This document shows, in pieces, positions 60,645 through 64,000 of a stretch of 64,000 nt of DNA. The notes under the pieces are model-generated. The model had not been told where the DNA came from. It ran no database searches and saw only the letters and a list, made by a program, of their open reading frames with translations. A program made the translations under genes and the position numbers. The stretch comes from Mycolicibacterium fortuitum subsp. fortuitum (lineage in GTDB: Bacteria; Actinomycetota; Actinomycetes; Mycobacteriales; Mycobacteriaceae), in contig NZ_AP025518.1 of NCBI RefSeq assembly GCF_022179545.1, positions 3,472,001 through 3,536,000 on the forward strand. Reading direction: 5' to 3'. How positions within the stretch are numbered: position 1 is the first letter of the stretch; each line of letters begins with the position of its first letter.

Positions 60645-61442
60645 ATGGCGGACGTGGTCGAGCACCGCTACGGCCCAGGCGACATACGACTCGTGACGGC
60701 ATCCTTCCGCAGCCACCACTTCGTGCCCCACGCCCACAGCGAGTACGCAATCGCAGCCATCGAGCGCGGAGTTGAGGCGGTCCGCTACCGGGGCGCCACT
60801 GAGCACGCGCCCGAGGGAAGCCTGCTGCTCCTGGACGCTGACACCATCCACGCCGGCCGCCCCGGCATAGCCGAGGGCTGGGATTACCGAGTCTTTTACC
60901 TTCCGCCGGCACTGCTGATCGAGCTCGCCGGACACCGCCCCAGCTTCCGGGATGCGACCCCGCACGATCCGCGGCTGGCTGCCCGCCTGGTCCGGCTGCA
61001 CCGGCGCCGAGACCAGGACACTCTGGCCGCGCAGGAGGAATTCGAAGCACTCTGCACAGAGATCATCGCCCGCTTTACTCGCCGCACTGTCCCTTCGCCA
61101 CCACCGCTCCTCGTGCGGAAGGTGCAGCGCCACTTGGCCGCCGATCTCCGACGCACACCGGCGCTTGACGAGCTCGCGACCGCCGCGGGCCTGCCCCGGT
61201 TTCAACTGCTACGTGCGTTTCGCCGCGAAACCGGCGTCACCCCACACGGTTACCTCCTACAACTACGCCTGCAGTGTGCCCAGCAGCTTCTCACCGCCGG
61301 ACACACCGTAGCCCACGCCGCCGCCGAGAGCGGCTTCTTCGACCAAGCTCATCTGCACCGACACTTCCGTCGAGCGTTCGCTGCCACGCCAGGCCAATTC
61401 GGTCGCAATAACGTACAAGACCGCCAACACCCATCCTCCTAA
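60645..61442 (+). CDS. AraC-family transcriptional regulator
   Basis: A 265-residue AraC/XylS regulator. The N-terminal cupin-like sensing domain (about 1-150) includes PHAHSEYAIAAIERG; the C-terminal two helix-turn-helix motifs are DELATAAGLPRFQLLRAFRRETG and VAHAAAESGFFDQAHLHRHFRRAF, followed by GQFGR. AGAAAGGAAG precedes ATG 60645. It lies 10 bases before an isochorismatase-like hydrolase gene transcribed in the same direction; control of that gene is likely. Confidence 0.9.
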   Translation: MADVVEHRYGPGDIRLVTASFRSHHFVPHAHSEYAIAAIERGVEAVRYRGATEHAPEGSLLLLDADTIHAGRPGIAEGWDYRVFYLPPALLIELAGHRPSFRDATPHDPRLAARLVRLHRRRDQDTLAAQEEFEALCTEIIARFTRRTVPSPPPLLVRKVQRHLAADLRRTPALDELATAAGLPRFQLLRAFRRETGVTPHGYLLQLRLQCAQQLLTAGHTVAHAAAESGFFDQAHLHRHFRRAFAATPGQFGRNNVQDRQHPSS

Positions 61443-61452
61443 CCTGTCCGAC

Positions 61453-62067
61453 GTGGACGAATACACCAGCCCCGAGTTCTCCCGTAGTGCCCTCCTCACC
61501 ATCGACCTGCAGCGCGATTTCGTCTCCGACGTCGCCGGTACCGCTGAGGTGCTGCCCTCGGTGCGGCAGCTGACGGGCGTGTTTCGCAAAGCGGGGCGGC
61601 CGATCGTGCACATCGTGCGCTTGTACTTGTCGGACGGCAGCAACGCCGACCTATGTCGGCGGACCCAGCGCGGCAAGGCTGAGCCGCACTCGACGGGCTC
61701 TCAGCTCGCCGACGGGCTAACAAGCGAAGGCGAGCTTGACCCTGACCTACTCCTCGCCGGAGGCGCGCAGGAGGTCGGCCCGAACGAACACATCCTGTAC
61801 AAACCCCGCTGGAGCGCCTTCTTCGGCACCCGGCTGCTGGAGCACCTCAGCGAACGCACGGTGAGCACAGTGGTCGTCGCCGGCTGCAACTACCCCAACT
61901 GCGCACGTTCCACGCTCGTCGACGCAAGCGAACGCGACCTGCGTGCCGTTGCCGTGCGCGACGCGATCTCCGGTTGGACCACCGACGCGGATCGCGAGAT
62001 GCCCGGTATGGGGATCGTGTGCCTGGACACCGACGAGGTCATCGGCGCCCTTCGATGCATCGAGTAA
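61453..62067 (+). CDS. Isochorismatase-like cysteine hydrolase
   Basis: A 204-residue cysteine hydrolase of the isochorismatase/nicotinamidase family. The triad can be placed: aspartate in LLTIDLQRDFV, lysine in LYKPRWSAFFGT and cysteine in VVVAGCNYPNCARST. GTG 61453 follows the AraC stop by 10 bases. The amide-hydrolase version typically cleaves nicotinamide, N-carbamoylsarcosine or related compounds; no metal-binding site of PncA type stands out. The AraC linkage suggests induction by its substrate. Confidence 0.9.
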   Translation: MDEYTSPEFSRSALLTIDLQRDFVSDVAGTAEVLPSVRQLTGVFRKAGRPIVHIVRLYLSDGSNADLCRRTQRGKAEPHSTGSQLADGLTSEGELDPDLLLAGGAQEVGPNEHILYKPRWSAFFGTRLLEHLSERTVSTVVVAGCNYPNCARSTLVDASERDLRAVAVRDAISGWTTDADREMPGMGIVCLDTDEVIGALRCIE

Positions 62068-62504
62068 TGCGGCGTCTCCACCGGACAAAGTGCACGCATC
62101 GGCATGTGCTCGCCTCCTCACCACCATGAGATGTAGCGCCGGGTCGATCCGGAGCAGATCGGCGTCCAGCCATCGATGGGGTCGATCGGAGGCCAGCCGT
62201 GACCGTCGCCATTCTCGGTCATGGCGCCAGTCTGACCGGCGGCACTGACACCTCGCGCGCCAATTCTGCGATGCAGCAATATCAACTGGGCCTGCACAGC
62301 GTTGGCGACGCGTCGCAGGATCGGTGAACTTCATTGCAGAACAGTGATTTTCGACGTGCCAGATGTCGGCGCGGCGTGCCATTCTGCAGGGATGAGCACC
62401 ACCGTCGCCTGCGTCGCGCTTCACGTTGCAGCTTGCGTTCTGATCGCCGGGGGTGGGCCAGGCTCGTCAGCAACTTTTCCGTTGCACTCGACATGCATTA
62501 CTAG
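62068..62504. other. 437-base region without a confident gene
   Basis: No confident gene. On the minus strand a 34-codon frame at 62118-62222 reads as a Trp-rich peptide (GWPPIDPIDGW, GSTRRYISWW), and GAGGAGG follows its stop directly, as if another gene had started after it; this looks like remains of a degraded gene. The plus-strand frame around 62302-62574 has no start context. Confidence 0.45.
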
Positions 62505-62807
62505 GTGCGTAGACTTAGAATTCAATTTGTGTTCAGCAACCGACAACTGTTCCGGGACTCGCCCGTCGAGTTGACCTCCGCGCAGGAGTCCTCGGCCAGG
62601 AACGCGGCTCGTCGAGCTGCGCGAGAGGCTCGGCGCTCGCTGCGCACTGCCCGTGGGCAGTACCGGCGCTACCGCGCCAGCGCGGCAGCCGTCTACCTGG
62701 ACTGGCCGCGGTGGCATGGGGAGTACCTCAACGAGTACCACGGCAGCGGTGGGGTCAACGAGGGTGGCCTCCAGGTCAGCACCAACATTCCCGGCGACGT
62801 TTCATGA
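62505..62807 (+). CDS. Small hypothetical protein
   Basis: A possible 100-residue protein, Arg/Ala-rich in the middle (SSARNAARRAAREARRSLRTARGQ) and with a C-terminal stretch YLDWPRWHGEYLNEYHGSGG. GTG 62505 or GTG 62529 could start it; the TAGAAT hexamer at 62516-62521 lies seven bases before the second GTG, the layout of a leaderless mycobacterial transcript. Arg-rich composition without a known domain. It could be a DNA-binding or phage-derived protein; unsupported. Confidence 0.4.
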   Translation: MRRLRIQFVFSNRQLFRDSPVELTSAQESSARNAARRAAREARRSLRTARGQYRRYRASAAAVYLDWPRWHGEYLNEYHGSGGVNEGGLQVSTNIPGDVS

Positions 62808-62858
62808 CTCCCGGGGCGTGACAGGACTCCGTCAGGCCCCTTTGCCTACGATGACCGA

Positions 62859-63122
62859 ATGACTGTTCAGAGGATCCGCCTACGGTTGCTGCTGTCGGCC
62901 AAGACCGTCGTGATCGCCTCCGCGCTCGTCGCTGCCGTGGTCCTGCCCGCAGCCCCGGCCGGCGCCGAGCCGATGACGGTGTGCCCGCCGAACCAGCCGA
63001 GCGGATGGAACGGCGCGCCGTGCTTTCCTCAGCCGTGCGTGCCCCCGTACGCGCCGGGAATCCCTCCATGCTTCATGCCGCCGCCGCAGATCGGCCCGAA
63101 CGGGCTCCCGGTGTTCGGGTGA
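62859..63122 (+). CDS. Short exported protein
   Basis: An 87-residue predicted secreted protein. The signal peptide (about 36 residues, ending APAGAEPM) is followed by 50 residues with four cysteines (TVCPPNQP, APCFPQPCVPPY and PPCFMPP), a pattern of short Cys/Pro-rich mycobacterial exported proteins. ATG 62859 has no strong ribosome site. Its stop overlaps the GTG of the following membrane-protein gene (GTGA). No known function. Confidence 0.78.
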   Translation: MTVQRIRLRLLLSAKTVVIASALVAAVVLPAAPAGAEPMTVCPPNQPSGWNGAPCFPQPCVPPYAPGIPPCFMPPPQIGPNGLPVFG

Positions 63123-63652
63123 GCCACGTCGAGCTGACCGGTCGGCGCTACCACGTTGCGCGGGTCGCTCGCGGCGCAGGTGGCGGGTTGTGGTGGGTGT
63201 TCGTGGTCGGCGTGCTCATGGCGGAGATGAACTCGTTCGCCCTCCCCCGCCGCTACGCCGACTACAGCAGTGAATCGATCTTCGGAGTCGGACTCGGCCA
63301 GTCCGACTTCGGTTGGGTCGGCTACCAGCCGCTGACCGATCAACCACAGTCGCCGCTGACCGACTTCTTCTACAGTGCGAACCTCGTGGCGTCCGTCGCG
63401 GCAGTCGCCCTGGCCGTGACCGTGATCGCCGCGGTGGTTGAGGCTGTCGCGGTGGGCCGCTGGCCTGCGGGCGTCGCGACGATTCTCACTCCGACCTTCG
63501 GATCTGCCCTGATCCTCACCGCACTTCACTACCGGCACGGGATGGAGCTTCAGCTGAACCTCGCCGCGGTGTTCGTACTGGTGTTGATCGGCGTAGCTGC
63601 CCGCGAGGTGTGGAGTCGCGGGTTCGCGCCACGATCACAGCGAGGAGTCTGA
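63119..63652 (+). CDS. Membrane protein (four helices)
   Basis: A 177-residue protein with four hydrophobic stretches: GLWWVFVVGVLMAEM, NLVASVAAVALAVTVIAAVVEAV, VATILTPTFGSALILTAL and LNLAAVFVLVLIGVAA. The region between helices 1 and 2 (about 28-75) is hydrophilic and contains RRYADYSSESIFGVGLG. GTG 63119 overlaps the stop of the exported-protein gene. It is one base from the next membrane-protein gene, so three genes make an operon. Family unknown to me. Confidence 0.75.
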   Translation: MSHVELTGRRYHVARVARGAGGGLWWVFVVGVLMAEMNSFALPRRYADYSSESIFGVGLGQSDFGWVGYQPLTDQPQSPLTDFFYSANLVASVAAVALAVTVIAAVVEAVAVGRWPAGVATILTPTFGSALILTALHYRHGMELQLNLAAVFVLVLIGVAAREVWSRGFAPRSQRGV

Positions 63653-63653
63653 C

Positions 63654-64000
63654 ATGACAACGGATTCCGCGACACCTGAGCCCACCTTGCCCTGGTGGCG
63701 GCGGCCACCCGGATGGCCCCTCGCCGCCGTCGCTGGGGTCGTGGCAGCGGTGATCTTGTACGACGCCGGCGCTCCCGGCGTGTTCGTGTTGACTGCGCTG
63801 GCGCTGCTCGGCTGCATCGGAATCATCGGCCTCATCTGGGTGGTACGTGTGATCTTGGCGATGCGGCACCGCCGCTGGGACTACCGCTATCTGGTGGTGC
63901 CCGCCATCGGGGTGCTCACGCTGACGCTGGTGGTGTTCAACGTGCCCTTCCACATGCGCTGGGCACATGCGCGACCAGCGCTGGAGCGTGCTGCCGCCGA
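63654..64000 (+). CDS. Membrane protein, truncated by the window end
   Basis: The first 115 codons of a membrane protein: a short Trp/Pro-rich N-terminus (PTLPWWRRPPGWPLAA) and hydrophobic stretches VAGVVAAVILYDAG, VFVLTALALLGCIGIIGLIWVV and LVVPAIGVLTLTLVVFNV. ATG 63654 follows the stop of the preceding gene by one base and has GAGGAG upstream. It continues past the right edge, so its full nature is not visible. Confidence 0.75.
   Translation, partial: MTTDSATPEPTLPWWRRPPGWPLAAVAGVVAAVILYDAGAPGVFVLTALALLGCIGIIGLIWVVRVILAMRHRRWDYRYLVVPAIGVLTLTLVVFNVPFHMRWAHARPALERAAA

Noticed and set aside
1..64000. tRNA/rRNA genes, CRISPR arrays, IS elements, prophage or integrase
   Set aside because: None recognised on either strand; no spaced repeats or transposase motifs were seen.

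Overview
The window is about 64 kb of high-GC actinobacterial chromosome, and the gene content points firmly to a mycobacterium, most likely a rapid grower (Mycolicibacterium type). The evidence is the gcvH-garA-ftsR order next to a glycine riboswitch, pgsA2-secA2 flanked by DUF881/small-basic-protein genes, a BacA-type ABC exporter-fold importer, a fused isocitrate lyase 2, DUF732 and DUF7159 proteins, and the abundance of GTG starts and 4-bp ATGA/GTGA overlaps. malQ (Rv1781c type) has no ESX-5 genes beside it, as expected for fast growers. I found no rRNA, tRNA, CRISPR array, insertion sequence, integrase or phage genes.

Layout. (1) 1-8.9 kb, minus strand: the core block corresponding to M. 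tuberculosis Rv1821 back to Rv1830 (secA2, pgsA2, DUF881, sbp, DUF881, gcvH, garA, ftsR, DUF151, MerR). It closes with a terminator hairpin and then a tandem glycine riboswitch whose gene (gcvB expected) lies beyond the left edge. (2) 9.0-12.9 kb: two tandem SbmA/BacA-like ABC transporters. (3) 12.9-22.7 kb: a KstD-like flavoprotein and VOC protein behind a perfect KstR-type operator, a secreted trypsin-like protein, a mannose-lectin/LysM fusion with a strong terminator, a sterol-desaturase-type enzyme, a carboxylesterase, a paired SMR efflux system, and an MFS-SDR-TetR operon divergent from malQ. (4) 22.7-32.3 kb: malQ, small exported proteins, a PF10118 hydrolase plus ferredoxin reductase pair, NUDIX, GDSL and DUF732 genes. 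(5) 32.4-43.9 kb: a lipid/steroid-like catabolic neighbourhood with two acyl-CoA ligases, a P450 and SRPBCC protein behind the remnant of an SDR, a TetR with a perfect 16-bp palindrome, a large DyP peroxidase, a DUF7159 protein and an SDR-MFS pair. (6) 44.0-46.3 kb: isocitrate lyase 2. (7) 46.4-49.0 kb: an unusual fusion of a linalool-dehydratase-like barrel and an acyltransferase-3 membrane domain. (8) 49.2-53.5 kb: an apparent three-gene operon of a CHAT-type caspase-fold protease, a ComEC-like metallo-beta-lactamase-fold hydrolase and a patatin-like phospholipase, preceded by a conspicuously AT-rich stretch. (9) 53.5-64 kb: two M15-like secreted peptidase/hydrolase paralogues, an Lcp/MpaB-like oxygenase with divergent TetR and palindrome, a 56-residue acidic protein, an amine oxidase, an AraC-isochorismatase pair, and a set of small exported and membrane proteins running off the right edge.

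The most likely undescribed system is the CHAT-MBL-patatin operon at 49.2-53.5 kb. It combines a predicted cysteine protease, a metal-dependent hydrolase and a membrane-lipid-attacking enzyme in one transcription unit, a combination typical of biological-conflict or abortive-infection modules. No cyclic-nucleotide synthase, STAND ATPase or other known trigger gene sits nearby. All functions given are inferred from sequence motifs and remembered family features; no database search was run.
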